Below, piece by piece: positions 25,390 through 35,905 of a stretch of DNA of 64,000 nt. The stretch comes from Acinetobacter calcoaceticus (GTDB lineage: Bacteria > Pseudomonadota > Gammaproteobacteria > Pseudomonadales > Moraxellaceae). A program made the position numbers and the translations under genes. Below the pieces are notes generated by a model, which worked only from the letters and a program-made list of their open reading frames with translations, was not told the origin of the DNA and searched no databases. The stretch spans positions 2,852,001 to 2,916,000 of the forward strand of contig NZ_LS999521.1 in assembly GCF_900520355.1 (NCBI RefSeq), in the 5' to 3' direction. Numbering within the stretch: the first letter of the stretch is position 1; the number at the start of each line of letters is the position of its first letter.

Positions 25390-27021
25390 TTATACAAACT
25401 GTAAGAATAACCAGTACAAACCGCCTGACAAACAGATTGTTGCAGGGAGTGTAAATACCCATGCAGATAAAATCGTTTTAACTGTATTAAAGTTTAAACC
25501 AGATCTATTCGCTACCATGGTACCTGCAACAGCACTGTTTAAAACGTGTGTTGTTGAAACAGGCATACCTAAACCGTCAGCAGCTGCAATTGTACTCATT
25601 GCCACAAGCTCAGCAGACATCCCCTGACCATAAGTCATATGATGCTTACCAATACGCTCACCTACAGTCACAACAATACGTTTCCAGCCAACCATGGTGC
25701 CTAAGCCAAGTGCCAAAGCAACTGCTACTTTTACCCAAGTTGGGATGTATTGTAAGAATGAATCTAAGCTACTACGGTATGCTTTCACGAGTTTTTCTTG
25801 TGACTGATCCATTTTCGGTAATGCATTCGCTTTATCCAAACGTTTAAACGATGTGGTGCTTAAATACATGTCATTACGAATTTCGCTAATTGCAGCTTCT
25901 GGAATATCTTTTAAGTTGTTATAGCTAGAAACACGCTCACCCAAATGATCCGTCATGCTTGCCAATGCAGGCATTACTTCCGGAGTTTGCTGTTTAGTTT
26001 GAATATATTTAGTCAAAATAACACGTGCTTTTTCATCGGTTAATTCTGGCTGATTTTGATTCAAAAATACGGCAGTTTGAGAAGAAAGCTGATGGAATGA
26101 TTGAACTTGTTGTGTATCAAGGTTTTTATTTAATGAATAAGCCAAAGGCACCAGACCAACCAAAATCAGCATGATGAGACCCATACCTTTTTGACCGTCA
26201 TTAGAACCATGTGCAAAACTTACACCTGTACAGGTAAAAATCAAGATTGCACGAATGATTGCTGGTGGTGGTTTATTCCCTTCAGGTGGCTGGAATAATT
26301 CCAATTGGCGTTTAAAAATAGTTTTAACCAACAAGAATACAATCGCTGCAAAAGCAAAACCAATTAAAGGTGAAAGCAATAATGCTTTACCAACTTTAAT
26401 CACCTGATCCATATCAACACCACTGGTTGTTACGCCAGTCGATGCACTCAATAGATGGTTCATAATGCCCACACCCAAGATTGAACCAATCAAGGTATGA
26501 GAACTAGAAGCAGGAATACCCAAGAACCAAGTACCAAGGTTCCAAAGAATTGCAGCAATGAGAAGCGCAAAAACCATTGCGAAACCTGCACCGCTACCCA
26601 TGTTCATAATCAATTCAACAGGCAACAATGCAATAATGCCGTAAGCGACTGCGCCGCTTGCAACCATTACCCCAAGAAAATTACAAAAACCTGCCCACAT
26701 GACTGCAACTGGTGCAGGTAAAGCATTGGTGTAAATCACTGTTGCTACTGCATTTGCAGTATCGTGGAAGCCATTTACAAACTCAAAGCCTAATGCAATC
26801 AAGAGTGCTGTAGATAAAAGAATAACCGAATAAAGACTCAAAGGCGGTACGTGTGCTAAATCAGCACTCACCTGAAATCCAATATAAATAAGCGTTGCAA
26901 CAATAATCGTCAGAAACACCGGCATAAAAAACTTAGGTGTCGGGACATGTACATTCGTCGATTTGACTTGCAGGTTTGCCGCAAGTTTTGAATCCGAAAC
27001 AGGGGGTAGATTAGAATTCAT
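25390..27021 (-). CDS. pit: Low-affinity inorganic phosphate transporter, Pit family
   Basis: A 543-residue inner-membrane transporter of the PiT family, which moves phosphate (often as a metal-phosphate complex) with protons. The duplicated signature is present: G-F-E-F-V-N-G-F-H-D-T-A-N-A-V-A-T in the first half, and G-S-N-D-G-Q-K-G-M-G in the second. A hydrophilic loop of about 130 residues (about 300-430) separates the helix bundles. The C-terminal half ends with M-S-T-I-A-A-A-D-G-L-G-M-P-V-S-T-T-H. It is transcribed alone. No phoU-like gene precedes it. Confidence 0.93.
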   Translation of the reverse strand: MNSNLPPVSDSKLAANLQVKSTNVHVPTPKFFMPVFLTIIVATLIYIGFQVSADLAHVPPLSLYSVILLSTALLIALGFEFVNGFHDTANAVATVIYTNALPAPVAVMWAGFCNFLGVMVASGAVAYGIIALLPVELIMNMGSGAGFAMVFALLIAAILWNLGTWFLGIPASSSHTLIGSILGVGIMNHLLSASTGVTTSGVDMDQVIKVGKALLLSPLIGFAFAAIVFLLVKTIFKRQLELFQPPEGNKPPPAIIRAILIFTCTGVSFAHGSNDGQKGMGLIMLILVGLVPLAYSLNKNLDTQQVQSFHQLSSQTAVFLNQNQPELTDEKARVILTKYIQTKQQTPEVMPALASMTDHLGERVSSYNNLKDIPEAAISEIRNDMYLSTTSFKRLDKANALPKMDQSQEKLVKAYRSSLDSFLQYIPTWVKVAVALALGLGTMVGWKRIVVTVGERIGKHHMTYGQGMSAELVAMSTIAAADGLGMPVSTTHVLNSAVAGTMVANRSGLNFNTVKTILSAWVFTLPATICLSGGLYWLFLQFV

Positions 27022-27488
27022 GCAGACGGTAAGAGGATAGAAAAATCCTCTGTATTCTTAAATTAAATTATGACAATTATATGACAAAGCGGCGCCTGAT
27101 GAAGTCAATTTTTCATATTTTGACCTCATTTGATGCACCTTTCCTCAATGCAATTTATTTTTTTATTAAAATACAATAATTTAAATCAAGTTATATCTTC
27201 CTTATTTATGATTATTTTTAAAGCAAAAATATCTAAAAAATTACCTGTATGATTATTTTTTAAACAGCTTAATTGTCATAAAATGGAATATTGAAGATGA
27301 AATATTTCAATATCATGATCATTTTATGAATATTTGATGAAAAAACACCCTATTTTTATCCGGACACACTTTTTTTAACGAGTAATTTACGGTGAATGGT
27401 GGGTCGTCATAGATCATCATTTGTGCTGCTATTCTGTTACAATAGCGCCGCATTTTTAAATTCGTATATATAAAGGTCAGGGTTTTCT
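27022..27488. other. 467-base AT-rich intergenic region between pit and metH
   Basis: Divergent promoter region. I see no gene and no cobalamin riboswitch signature. The one clear structure is the hairpin at 27276-27329. GGTCAG lies about 12 bases before the metH ATG, within a possible leader starting near the TACAAT element at about 27439. Confidence 0.6.
27276..27329. repeat. Long AT-rich inverted repeat upstream of metH
   Basis: Outer arms of 10 bp (27276-27285 with 27320-27329) and inner arms of 8 bp (27288-27295 with 27306-27313) nest into a single long hairpin. There is no T-tract. Its role is unknown. Confidence 0.55.
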
Positions 27489-30400
27489 ATGTCTACGCTT
27501 GCCACCCTAAAAGCGCTTCTTGCTAAACGTATTTTGATTATTGATGGCGCAATGGGAACGATGATTCAGCGCCATAAATTAGAAGAAGCTGACTATCGTG
27601 GTGAGCGTTTTGCCGATTGGGCACATGACTTAAAAGGTAACAATGACCTGCTTGTTTTGACACAACCTCAAATTATTCAAGGCATTCATGAAGCTTACCT
27701 TGATGCTGGGGCAGACATTATTGAAACCAACAGCTTTAACGGCACACGTGTTTCTATGTCGGACTACCACATGGAAGATCTGGTTCCCGAAATTAACCGT
27801 GAAGCAGCACGTTTAGCAAAAGCAGCTTGTGAAAAATATTCAACGCCAGACAAACCTCGTTTTGTAGCAGGCGTACTTGGTCCCACATCTCGTACCTGTT
27901 CAATTTCACCGAATGTAAATGATCCGGCATTTCGTAATATTAGTTTTGATGCGCTAAAAGAAAATTATATTGAAGCGACTCATGCACTGATTGAAGGTGG
28001 TGCAGATATTCTTCTGATCGAAACTGTTTTTGATACTTTAAACTGTAAAGCTGCCATATTTGCGGTTAAAGAAGTGTTTAAGCAAATTGGTCGTGAATTA
28101 CCGCTCATGATTTCAGGGACCATTACCGATGCATCTGGTCGTACCTTAACGGGTCAAACTGCCGAAGCTTTCTGGAACTCTGTACGTCATGGTGACTTAC
28201 TCTCTATTGGTTTTAACTGCGCCCTTGGTGCAGATGCCATGCGTCCTCACGTAAAAACTATTTCTGATGTAGCAGATACCTTTGTTTCAGCGCATCCAAA
28301 TGCTGGCTTACCAAATGCGTTTGGTGAATATGACGAGACTCCTGAACAGACAGCTGCCTTCTTAAAAGAGTTTGCAGAAAGTGGTCTCATTAACATTACG
28401 GGTGGATGCTGTGGTACGACTCCAGACCATATTCGTGCCATTTATAATGCAGTCAAAGACATTGCACCTCGCCAAATTCCAGAAACTGTGCCTGCTTGTC
28501 GTTTAAGTGGTTTAGAACCTTTTAATATTTATGACGACTCACTTTTTGTAAACGTGGGTGAACGTACGAACGTTACAGGTTCAAAAAAATTCTTACGTTT
28601 AATTCGCGAAGAAAACTTTGCCGAAGCTTTAGAAGTTGCACAACAACAAGTGGAAGCTGGTGCCCAAATTATTGACATTAACATGGATGAAGGGATGCTC
28701 GATTCGCAAAATGCGATGGTGCATTTCTTAAACCTTGTAGCATCTGAACCTGACATTTCACGTGTGCCGATCATGATTGACTCATCGAAATGGGAAATCA
28801 TTGAAGCAGGTCTAAAATGTGTACAAGGTAAACCCGTTGTTAACTCGATTTCCTTAAAAGAAGGTTATGACGAGTTTGTCGAAAAGGCTCGCCTCTGCCG
28901 TCAATATGGTGCTGCAGTTATTGTTATGGCCTTTGATGAAGCGGGTCAGGCAGATACCGCTGCACGTAAGCGTGAAATCTGTAAACGCTCATATGACATT
29001 TTGGTCAACGAAGTCGGTTACCCTGCTGAAGATATTATTTTTGACCCGAACGTGTTTGCGGTTGCAACAGGGATTGAAGAACACAACAACTACGCTGTGG
29101 ACTTTATTGAAGCAACCGGCTGGATTAAGCAGAACTTGCCACATGCCATGATTTCAGGTGGTGTATCAAACGTATCATTCTCGTTCCGTGGAAATGAGCC
29201 TGTTCGTGAAGCGATTCACTCTGTGTTTTTGTACCATGCCATTAAACAAGGTATGACCATGGGGATTGTAAATGCCGGTCAAATGGCAATTTATGATGAT
29301 ATTCCTAAAGAACTCAAAGCTGCGGTTGAAGATGTTGTTTTAAACCAGAACCAAGGTGAGACTGGTCAGGCAGCTACAGAGAAATTACTCGAAGTCGCTG
29401 AAAAATATCGTGGCCAAGGCGGTGCACAACGTGAAGCTGAAAACCTTGAATGGCGGAATGAGCCAGTTGAGAAACGCCTTGAATATGCGTTAGTGAAAGG
29501 TATTACTACCTACATCGACCAAGATACTGAAGAAGCACGTTTAAAAGCCAAGCGTCCATTAGATGTGATTGAGGGCGCTTTGATGGACGGTATGAACGTG
29601 GTCGGTGACTTGTTCGGTTCAGGCAAAATGTTCTTACCACAGGTTGTGAAATCTGCACGTGTCATGAAGCAAGCTGTGGCTTGGCTCAACCCGTACATTG
29701 AAGCTGAAAAAACAGGCAGCCAGTCTAAAGGTAAAGTCCTGATGGCAACTGTTAAGGGCGACGTACACGATATTGGTAAAAATATTGTGGGTGTTGTACT
29801 CGGCTGTAATGGTTACGACATTGTTGACCTTGGGGTGATGGTACCTTGTGAGAAAATCTTACAAACCGCGATTGATGAGAAATGTGACATTATCGGTTTG
29901 TCGGGATTGATTACCCCATCTTTAGATGAAATGGTTTTTGTTGCTAAAGAAATGCAACGTAAAGGTTTTAATATTCCTTTATTGATTGGTGGTGCTACGA
30001 CATCGAAAGCACACACGGCAGTAAAAATTGATCCTCAGTACCATAACGATGCGGTGATTTATGTTGCAGATGCTTCACGTGCAGTGGGTGTTGCAACTAC
30101 CCTGCTTTCAAAAGAAATGCGTGGAAAATTCATTGAAGAGCACCGTGCTGAATATGTCAAAATTCGTGAGCGCTTAGCTAACAAACAACCAAAAGCAGCA
30201 AAACTGACTTATGCAGAGTCTGTTAAAAATGGCTTTAAAATTGATGAAAGTTACGTTCCAGCAAAACCAAACCTTTTGGGAACTCAAGTTTTAACAAACT
30301 ACCCACTTGAAACATTGGTTGAATATTTTGACTGGACGCCATTCTTCATTTCTTGGAGCTTGGCAGGTAAATACCCTAAAATTTTAGAAGATGAAGTGGT

Positions 30401-31175
30401 TGGCGAAGCTGCAACAGATTTGTACAACCAAGCACAAGCAATGTTGAAAGATATTATCGACAACAACCTTTTTGATGCCCGTGCTGTATTTGGTATGTTC
30501 CCTGCCCAGCGCACTGACGCTGACACAGTGAGCGTATTTGATGAAGCTGGTCAAAATGTTACGCACACATTTGAACATTTACGTCAACAATCAGACAAAG
30601 TAACAGGTAAACCGAACTTGTCTTTGGCAGATTACATCCGTACTGACCGTGAGCAACAGGACTACTTGGGCGGATTCACTGTATCGATTTTTGGTGCAGA
30701 AGAATTAGCAAACGAGTACAAAGCCAAAAGTGATGATTACTCTGCAATTTTAGTTCAGTCGTTGGCTGACCGTTTTGCAGAAGCTTTTGCAGAACATTTG
30801 CATGAACGCATTCGTAAAGAGTTCTGGGGCTATAAAGCTGATGAAACACTGAGTAATGAAGAACTGATTAAAGAGAAATATGTCGGTATTCGCCCTGCAC
30901 CAGGTTACCCTGCTTGTCCAGAGCACTCTGAGAAAGCGGTGTTGTTTGACTGGCTAGGTTCTACCGATAAAATCGGTACTAAACTCACTGAGCATTTTGC
31001 AATGATGCCGCCATCTTCGGTGAGCGGTTTCTATTATTCACACCCTCAAAGTGAATATTTTAACGTGGGTAAAATCTCTCAAGACCAACTTGAAGATTAT
31101 GCAAAACGTAAAGGCTGGACACTTGATGAGGCGAAGCGTTGGTTAGGGCCGAATTTGGATGATTCGATTGTTTAA
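27489..31175 (+). CDS. metH: Cobalamin-dependent methionine synthase
   Basis: A 1228-residue four-module enzyme that transfers a methyl group from methyltetrahydrofolate via cobalamin to homocysteine. Modules in order: homocysteine-binding domain (about 1-330, zinc cysteines in G-G-C-C-G-T-T near 304-312), pterin-binding domain (about 350-620, [11 protein letters not shown]), cobalamin-binding cap and domain (about 650-890, with the lower-ligand His in D-V-H-D-I-G-K-N near 759), and the C-terminal AdoMet reactivation domain (about 900-1228, [10 protein letters not shown]). The full length and intact motifs indicate a functional B12-dependent enzyme. It is monocistronic. Confidence 0.97.
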   Translation: MSTLATLKALLAKRILIIDGAMGTMIQRHKLEEADYRGERFADWAHDLKGNNDLLVLTQPQIIQGIHEAYLDAGADIIETNSFNGTRVSMSDYHMEDLVPEINREAARLAKAACEKYSTPDKPRFVAGVLGPTSRTCSISPNVNDPAFRNISFDALKENYIEATHALIEGGADILLIETVFDTLNCKAAIFAVKEVFKQIGRELPLMISGTITDASGRTLTGQTAEAFWNSVRHGDLLSIGFNCALGADAMRPHVKTISDVADTFVSAHPNAGLPNAFGEYDETPEQTAAFLKEFAESGLINITGGCCGTTPDHIRAIYNAVKDIAPRQIPETVPACRLSGLEPFNIYDDSLFVNVGERTNVTGSKKFLRLIREENFAEALEVAQQQVEAGAQIIDINMDEGMLDSQNAMVHFLNLVASEPDISRVPIMIDSSKWEIIEAGLKCVQGKPVVNSISLKEGYDEFVEKARLCRQYGAAVIVMAFDEAGQADTAARKREICKRSYDILVNEVGYPAEDIIFDPNVFAVATGIEEHNNYAVDFIEATGWIKQNLPHAMISGGVSNVSFSFRGNEPVREAIHSVFLYHAIKQGMTMGIVNAGQMAIYDDIPKELKAAVEDVVLNQNQGETGQAATEKLLEVAEKYRGQGGAQREAENLEWRNEPVEKRLEYALVKGITTYIDQDTEEARLKAKRPLDVIEGALMDGMNVVGDLFGSGKMFLPQVVKSARVMKQAVAWLNPYIEAEKTGSQSKGKVLMATVKGDVHDIGKNIVGVVLGCNGYDIVDLGVMVPCEKILQTAIDEKCDIIGLSGLITPSLDEMVFVAKEMQRKGFNIPLLIGGATTSKAHTAVKIDPQYHNDAVIYVADASRAVGVATTLLSKEMRGKFIEEHRAEYVKIRERLANKQPKAAKLTYAESVKNGFKIDESYVPAKPNLLGTQVLTNYPLETLVEYFDWTPFFISWSLAGKYPKILEDEVVGEAATDLYNQAQAMLKDIIDNNLFDARAVFGMFPAQRTDADTVSVFDEAGQNVTHTFEHLRQQSDKVTGKPNLSLADYIRTDREQQDYLGGFTVSIFGAEELANEYKAKSDDYSAILVQSLADRFAEAFAEHLHERIRKEFWGYKADETLSNEELIKEKYVGIRPAPGYPACPEHSEKAVLFDWLGSTDKIGTKLTEHFAMMPPSSVSGFYYSHPQSEYFNVGKISQDQLEDYAKRKGWTLDEAKRWLGPNLDDSIV

Positions 31176-31190
31176 GCTTAAGTAATTATA

Positions 31191-31220
31191 AAAAGTCCCC
31201 TCGATTGAGGGGATTTTTTA
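31191..31220 (+). terminator. Terminator after metH, shared with the convergent lipoprotein gene
   Basis: A 12-bp stem (31191-31202 with 31207-31218, one G-U pair) with loop GATT is followed by T residues. Flanking A residues make it potentially bidirectional. Confidence 0.9.
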
Positions 31221-32447
31221 TTTTTGTTCAAATACCCCTGTAATATGAGTCATACCATTAAGTGTATTTGCTCCTGCTTTTACATTATGAAAATAAAAAG
31301 TTTGTCTATCACTATCTGAAGTTATGCCCGAACAAGGGATTTCTCGATTTCCGCACATGAACTCTTGTTCACCAATTATTGTTTTAACGCTTAAATGTCC
31401 TGCCAGCTCTTGAATGATAGATATATCAATCAATTCATTACTATTTTCAAAACCTAGATTATAAATTTTTCGATCATTTTTAACTGTAGCTATATAACGA
31501 TTATGAATAGGCAACATTACTATTTTTTGATCCCCAAATTGTAAGTCACTATAAGTTTTAGGCATGTTCACATTTACACTAACATTTAGTCTCCTATTAT
31601 TAATGTGATCAATCAATTCTATATTTTCTAGATTAAAATCTATATTTTTTTGATCTTCCTTCCAAAACTGATCGCTCAATTTCTCTATATTTTTAAAATC
31701 CCAACCTTTATATACCAAATTAATTAATGCATTACCTTTCACCTTGTTTTCATAAAAGATTATACTTAAATATGAAATATCTTCATTTTTCTTCAAAGTA
31801 AATTTTTTGGTAGTGTATATTAATTCATTATTATAATATTGCTTTGACTCCTCAAAATCTATAATTTTAAAAATACTTCCATCAATAGCAATATCATTAA
31901 CTTTGATAGCTGAAAATCTATCTTTTTGAAACAATGGCCAATTTGAAGGAACCGTAAAATTTATATTCCCAGACACAACTACGGGAACTCTATTTCCTAC
32001 CTCCTCTTCGTTTATAGAAGTTACTGAGAACTCATTTTTGGACTGATTCAAATCAAAACTCAATTTCAATTTATCCCCGAAATTTTCTATCTTATATGTC
32101 GTACCATCTGGACAAGTTAAGATTGGTAAACATATAAGTGCCTTATTTAAAGTATCCTTCCATACCAAATAATCTAAACTCGCTATATTTGAATAAGGTT
32201 TTAATGAAATAGAGCCCAAGAGCTTTTTTTCCTGTCCCGTTAAATTAATCAAGACAGCCTCAGTAGGTTCATTACCATAGGCAATTAGGTCATAGTTGGT
32301 TATGGCTGGGTTCAATTCAACCTTTTCATTAACACTAACGCCTTGTATAAGCAATGTATTATCTTTATTTGGTACTATACTTTGGTTATTTTCACCACAT
32401 CCAGTCAACATTAAAAAACTTAATAGACTAAACTGTATTTTTTTCAT
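31218..32447 (-). CDS. Orphan lipoprotein, 409 residues, AT-rich
   Basis: The N-terminus is a lipoprotein signal (M-K-K-I-Q-F-S-L ... L-T-G-C, Cys17). The rest is a soluble, beta-rich, N/I/K-rich polypeptide with alternating hydrophobic strands. Two cysteine pairs are visible (L-P-I-L-T-C near 114 and M-C-G-N-R-E-I-P-C near 368). I do not recognise a family; the repeated beta-strand pattern resembles tandem immunoglobulin-like surface domains, but this is a guess. Base composition is clearly more AT-rich than metH and the transketolase genes on either side, which suggests acquisition or relaxed selection. It has no operon partners. Confidence 0.75.
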   Translation of the reverse strand: MKKIQFSLLSFLMLTGCGENNQSIVPNKDNTLLIQGVSVNEKVELNPAITNYDLIAYGNEPTEAVLINLTGQEKKLLGSISLKPYSNIASLDYLVWKDTLNKALICLPILTCPDGTTYKIENFGDKLKLSFDLNQSKNEFSVTSINEEEVGNRVPVVVSGNINFTVPSNWPLFQKDRFSAIKVNDIAIDGSIFKIIDFEESKQYYNNELIYTTKKFTLKKNEDISYLSIIFYENKVKGNALINLVYKGWDFKNIEKLSDQFWKEDQKNIDFNLENIELIDHINNRRLNVSVNVNMPKTYSDLQFGDQKIVMLPIHNRYIATVKNDRKIYNLGFENSNELIDISIIQELAGHLSVKTIIGEQEFMCGNREIPCSGITSDSDRQTFYFHNVKAGANTLNGMTHITGVFEQK

Positions 32448-32565
32448 TTTTTCAAATCCTATTTATAATTTTTATTCATCTTATAACACATAATTATTTA
32501 AACCAAACCTTCAAAATAGCCAACTTCCTATTAATTAATATCTACATTTCATTAGCATATGGAGA

Positions 32566-32603
32566 TAAAAAATCCCCCAACCTTTTAAGATTAAGGGATT
32601 TTA
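32566..32603 (-). terminator. Probable terminator of the split-transketolase operon
   Basis: AAAATCCC and GGGATTTT arms flank a loop that can fold a further small hairpin (CCTT with AAGG). In the minus direction the stem runs into T residues. Confidence 0.65.
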
Positions 32604-32646
32604 AACAATCTATTTCAATACTATCTGTATCAAACACACATGAACT

Positions 32647-33651
32647 TTACTTCAAATGTGACTTAATCTTCTCTTTAACTGCTTCAGTTGAAATACCATA
32701 TCGATCATGCAAAGTTGGTAATGCCCCTGCATCTAAAAATGCATCTGGCAAACCAATCATATCAAAACGAGGATGTTGTCCATTTCTTAAAAGTAATGAC
32801 CCGACTGCTTCCCCTAAACCACCAATCACAGAATGATTTTCGGCAGTTAAAACAGGACGTTCGCCTTTTGCGACTTCATCCAAAATAGTTTGTTCATCTA
32901 AAGGCTTAATGGTAGGTACATGCAGCACTGAAACCTCAATGCCATCTTTTTCAAGCTCTTCGGCTGCCTCAAGCGCACGCATGGTCAACAAACCAGTCGA
33001 GATAATGAGTAAATCTTTACCCGGTTTAATCACCTGCGCCTTACCCAATTTAAACTGGTAATTGTATTTATCGAGCACTAATGGAACCTGACCACGCAAT
33101 AGACGCATATATACGGGGCCATTATGAGCCGCAATCTGAGGAATCGCTTGTTCGATTTCCAAGGCATCACATGGGTCAATGACCATCAGATTCGGCACTG
33201 CACGGAAAATCGCAATATCGTCAGTCGCCTGATGACTTGGGCCATAACCGGTGGTTAAACCCGGAAGCGCAGCGACGATTTTGACATTGAGGTTATCCTC
33301 GGCAATTGCCATACAAATAAAGTCATAGGCACGGCGTGATGCAAACACAGCATAGGTAGTGGCAAAAGGAACAAATCCTTCACGAGCAAGTCCTGCTGCT
33401 GCGCTCATCAAAAGTTGTTCTGCCATGCCCATTTGGAAAAATTTGTCTGGGTTTTCTTTGGCAAAAATATGTAGGTCAGTATATTTTGATAGATCTGCTG
33501 ATAACCCCACAATATCATCACGCTCTTTTGCCAAGGCATTGAGTGCATGACCAAATGGTGCGGGTTTAGTCGGTTGACCCTCAGCAGCAATGGAAGCAAT
33601 CATTGCCGAAGTGGTTAGTTTTTTCTTAAGAGGATTGGCTAACTGGCTCAT
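32647..33651 (-). CDS. Transketolase, C-terminal subunit
   Basis: A 334-residue protein equal to the pyrimidine-binding and C-terminal domains of transketolase. F-G-H-A-L-N-A-L opens it, F-F-Q-M-G-M-A-E-Q-L-L contains the Glu that activates the ThDP aminopyrimidine ring (about 77-80), and T-A-E-N-H-S-V-I-G-G-L-G-E-A-V marks the C-terminal domain. It needs the N-terminal subunit encoded just upstream, 10 bases away, to bind ThDP. Split transketolases usually serve specialised sugar or sugar-acid pathways rather than the housekeeping pentose phosphate cycle. Confidence 0.92.
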   Translation of the reverse strand: MSQLANPLKKKLTTSAMIASIAAEGQPTKPAPFGHALNALAKERDDIVGLSADLSKYTDLHIFAKENPDKFFQMGMAEQLLMSAAAGLAREGFVPFATTYAVFASRRAYDFICMAIAEDNLNVKIVAALPGLTTGYGPSHQATDDIAIFRAVPNLMVIDPCDALEIEQAIPQIAAHNGPVYMRLLRGQVPLVLDKYNYQFKLGKAQVIKPGKDLLIISTGLLTMRALEAAEELEKDGIEVSVLHVPTIKPLDEQTILDEVAKGERPVLTAENHSVIGGLGEAVGSLLLRNGQHPRFDMIGLPDAFLDAGALPTLHDRYGISTEAVKEKIKSHLK

Positions 33652-33661
33652 GGTGTGTTCC

Positions 33662-34513
33662 TTACTGTTCGTAGTGGGTCAAAATATTTAAAGCGTCATC
33701 CCATTCATGTTCATCAACACGAATGAAGTGTGTTTTTTCGCGGCTTTCCAAGAACGACACGCCTTTACCCATTTTGGTGTCACAAATAATGACTCGCGGG
33801 CATGCTCCTTCATAGTTTCGTGCTTGATCGAATGCCTCAAGTAAAGCTTCTATGTCATTGCCATCTACGCGTTGGGTGTACCAACCAAACGACTGCCAAC
33901 GGTCTACAATGGGTTCAAAAGCCAAAATTTCGCTTGAATGCCCATCTGCCTGTTGGTTATTTACATCAATAATGGCTATTAGGTTATCTAGCTTCCAATG
34001 AGAGGCAGACATCACCGCTTCCCATGTTGAGCCTTCATTTAGCTCTCCATCGGACAGTAAGTTATAGACAAAAGCATCCGACTTTTTCTGTTTCAGCCCT
34101 AAACACGCACCGACTGCAATTCCAAGACCGTGACCTAATGAACCACCTGTAATTTCCATGCCCGGTGTGTAAGAAGCCATGCCCGACATCGGTAAACGGC
34201 TGTCATCTGCTCCATAGGTTTCAAGTTCTTCAAGCGGAATAATGTTTGCTTCAATTAAGGCTGCATAAAGTGCAATTGCATAGTGCCCAATAGACAAATA
34301 AAAACGGTCACGGCCTTCCCACTCTGGGTTTTCTGGCTGATATTTCATGGCATGAAAATAAGATACGGCCAGTAGATCTGCGGCACCTAGAGCCTGTCCA
34401 ACATAGCCTTGACCTTGTACTTGCCCCATACGTAAAGCATGTTGGCGAATGTGGTAGGCACGTTGTTGCAACTCGGCAAGTTGGCCTGATTTATCAATAT
34501 TTAACATTGTCAT
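33662..34513 (-). CDS. Transketolase, N-terminal subunit
   Basis: A 283-residue protein carrying the pyrophosphate-binding half of transketolase. The ThDP/Mg motif is L-L-S-D-G-E-L-N-E-G-S-T-W-E ... I-I-D-V-N-N-Q-Q (about 155-190), and G-S-L-G-H-G-L-G-I-A is the substrate and ThDP His region. Together with the next gene it forms one complete enzyme that moves two-carbon ketol units between sugars. It lies 13 bases after the MFS transporter gene in a four-gene minus-strand operon. Confidence 0.92.
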   Translation of the reverse strand: MTMLNIDKSGQLAELQQRAYHIRQHALRMGQVQGQGYVGQALGAADLLAVSYFHAMKYQPENPEWEGRDRFYLSIGHYAIALYAALIEANIIPLEELETYGADDSRLPMSGMASYTPGMEITGGSLGHGLGIAVGACLGLKQKKSDAFVYNLLSDGELNEGSTWEAVMSASHWKLDNLIAIIDVNNQQADGHSSEILAFEPIVDRWQSFGWYTQRVDGNDIEALLEAFDQARNYEGACPRVIICDTKMGKGVSFLESREKTHFIRVDEHEWDDALNILTHYEQ

Positions 34514-34526
34514 TTACTATTCCTTA

Positions 34527-35831
34527 TTAACGATTGACCAGTTTTGCCGGAACGCGCAGAACCAAGCTGGCACCGAAAATTAATACTGCTGTGATTAAGA
34601 ACATGCCAATTGCATTTGAACCTGTATTTGTGGTGACCCAACCGATTAAATAAGGTGAACAGAATCCGGCAAGGTTGGCGAAGCTATTGACGGCTGCAAT
34701 ACCTGCCGCTGCCGAAACACCACCCAAAAAGTTGGTTGGTAACATCCAGAATAAAGAAGATGCAGTGAGCACACCTGAGGCTGCAATGCAAAGGCAAATT
34801 AAAGAAAGTGTCAGATTTGAAGCGAGCAAAGTCGCAAGGGTGAGTGCGATTGCACCCGCACACATTGGGATAATTAAGTGCCAACGGCGTTCTTGGAAAT
34901 GGTCGCCACTACGCCCTGCCAAAAGCATAACTACAATGGCGCACATATAAGGAAGACTCGTAAGTAGCCCAATATGCCAGTTATCACTGATGCCTGAGTT
35001 ACGAATGAGAGTGGGTAGCCAAAAGGTAATGGCGTATTGGCCCATCACGACACAAAAGTAAATGCCTGCAAGTAACCATAAACGTTTATCCGCGACAAAC
35101 TCTTTAACGCTCCCATGACCTTCTTTGTGTTGGTTATCTTGAGCAAGCTCTTGCTTCACCAAGTTTTTCTCATCTTGAGTTAGCCAGTTAGCGTCTTGAA
35201 CGGAATCTTTTAAAACAGCAAGTACGAGCAAACCAACAAGCACAGTAGGAATGGCTTCAATGAGGAACATCCACTGCCAGCCAAACCAGCCATGCACACC
35301 GCTCATTCGGTCCATGATTAAGCCTGAAAGTGGTCCACCAATCATTCCTGAAATTGGAATTGCGATAAACCAAAGTACGGTCATGCGTGCCCGACGATAA
35401 GACGGGAACCAGTAAGTGAGGTAAAGTAACAAGCCCGGAGCCAAACCGGCTTCAGCAACACCGAGTAAGAAGCGTAAGGTGTAAAATTGCCATTCGGTTT
35501 GAACAAAGGCAAAACAACCTGACAAAATGCCCCATGTAATCATGATGCGGGCAATCCAGCGTCTTGCACCTACTTTATGAAGTACGATGTTACTTGGCAC
35601 TTCACAGAGAAAATAACCAATAAAGAAAATCCCTGCACCCAATCCATATACAGCTTCACTAAACTGTAAATCGCTCATCATCTGGAGCTTGGCAAAACCA
35701 ACATTGACTCGATCTAAATAGGCACAAAAATAACAAAGCATTAAAAATGGCATGAGCCGAAATGCAATTTTTCGATACGCCGATTTACGAACTGCCGTAT
35801 CTACTTCAGATGAAAACACTGTATCCATCAT
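34527..35831 (-). CDS. MFS transporter, anion:cation symporter (ACS) type
   Basis: A 12-helix major facilitator of 434 residues. D-R-V-N-V-G-F-A-K-L-Q-M near the end of helix 1 and G-V-A-E-A-G-L-A-P-G in helix 4 are typical of the ACS group, which imports hexuronates, tartrate, phthalate and similar organic anions. I place the start at the ATG pair at 35831, preceded by AAAGGG; the longer frame begins at GTG. Its position between an SDR gene and the transketolase subunits suggests import of the sugar or sugar-acid substrate of this operon. Confidence 0.87.
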   Translation of the reverse strand: MMDTVFSSEVDTAVRKSAYRKIAFRLMPFLMLCYFCAYLDRVNVGFAKLQMMSDLQFSEAVYGLGAGIFFIGYFLCEVPSNIVLHKVGARRWIARIMITWGILSGCFAFVQTEWQFYTLRFLLGVAEAGLAPGLLLYLTYWFPSYRRARMTVLWFIAIPISGMIGGPLSGLIMDRMSGVHGWFGWQWMFLIEAIPTVLVGLLVLAVLKDSVQDANWLTQDEKNLVKQELAQDNQHKEGHGSVKEFVADKRLWLLAGIYFCVVMGQYAITFWLPTLIRNSGISDNWHIGLLTSLPYMCAIVVMLLAGRSGDHFQERRWHLIIPMCAGAIALTLATLLASNLTLSLICLCIAASGVLTASSLFWMLPTNFLGGVSAAAGIAAVNSFANLAGFCSPYLIGWVTTNTGSNAIGMFLITAVLIFGASLVLRVPAKLVNR

Positions 35832-35905
35832 GCGAATCCCTTTACATTTGGCCACAGTATCCTCTTGTGACCATCATTCTATTTTTAGTTTTGAAATGGC
35901 AAGCT

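Noticed and set aside
27022..27488. Possible cobalamin or SAM riboswitch upstream of metH
   Set aside because: I found none of the conserved box sequences, and the only structure is a simple AT-rich hairpin 160 bases upstream.
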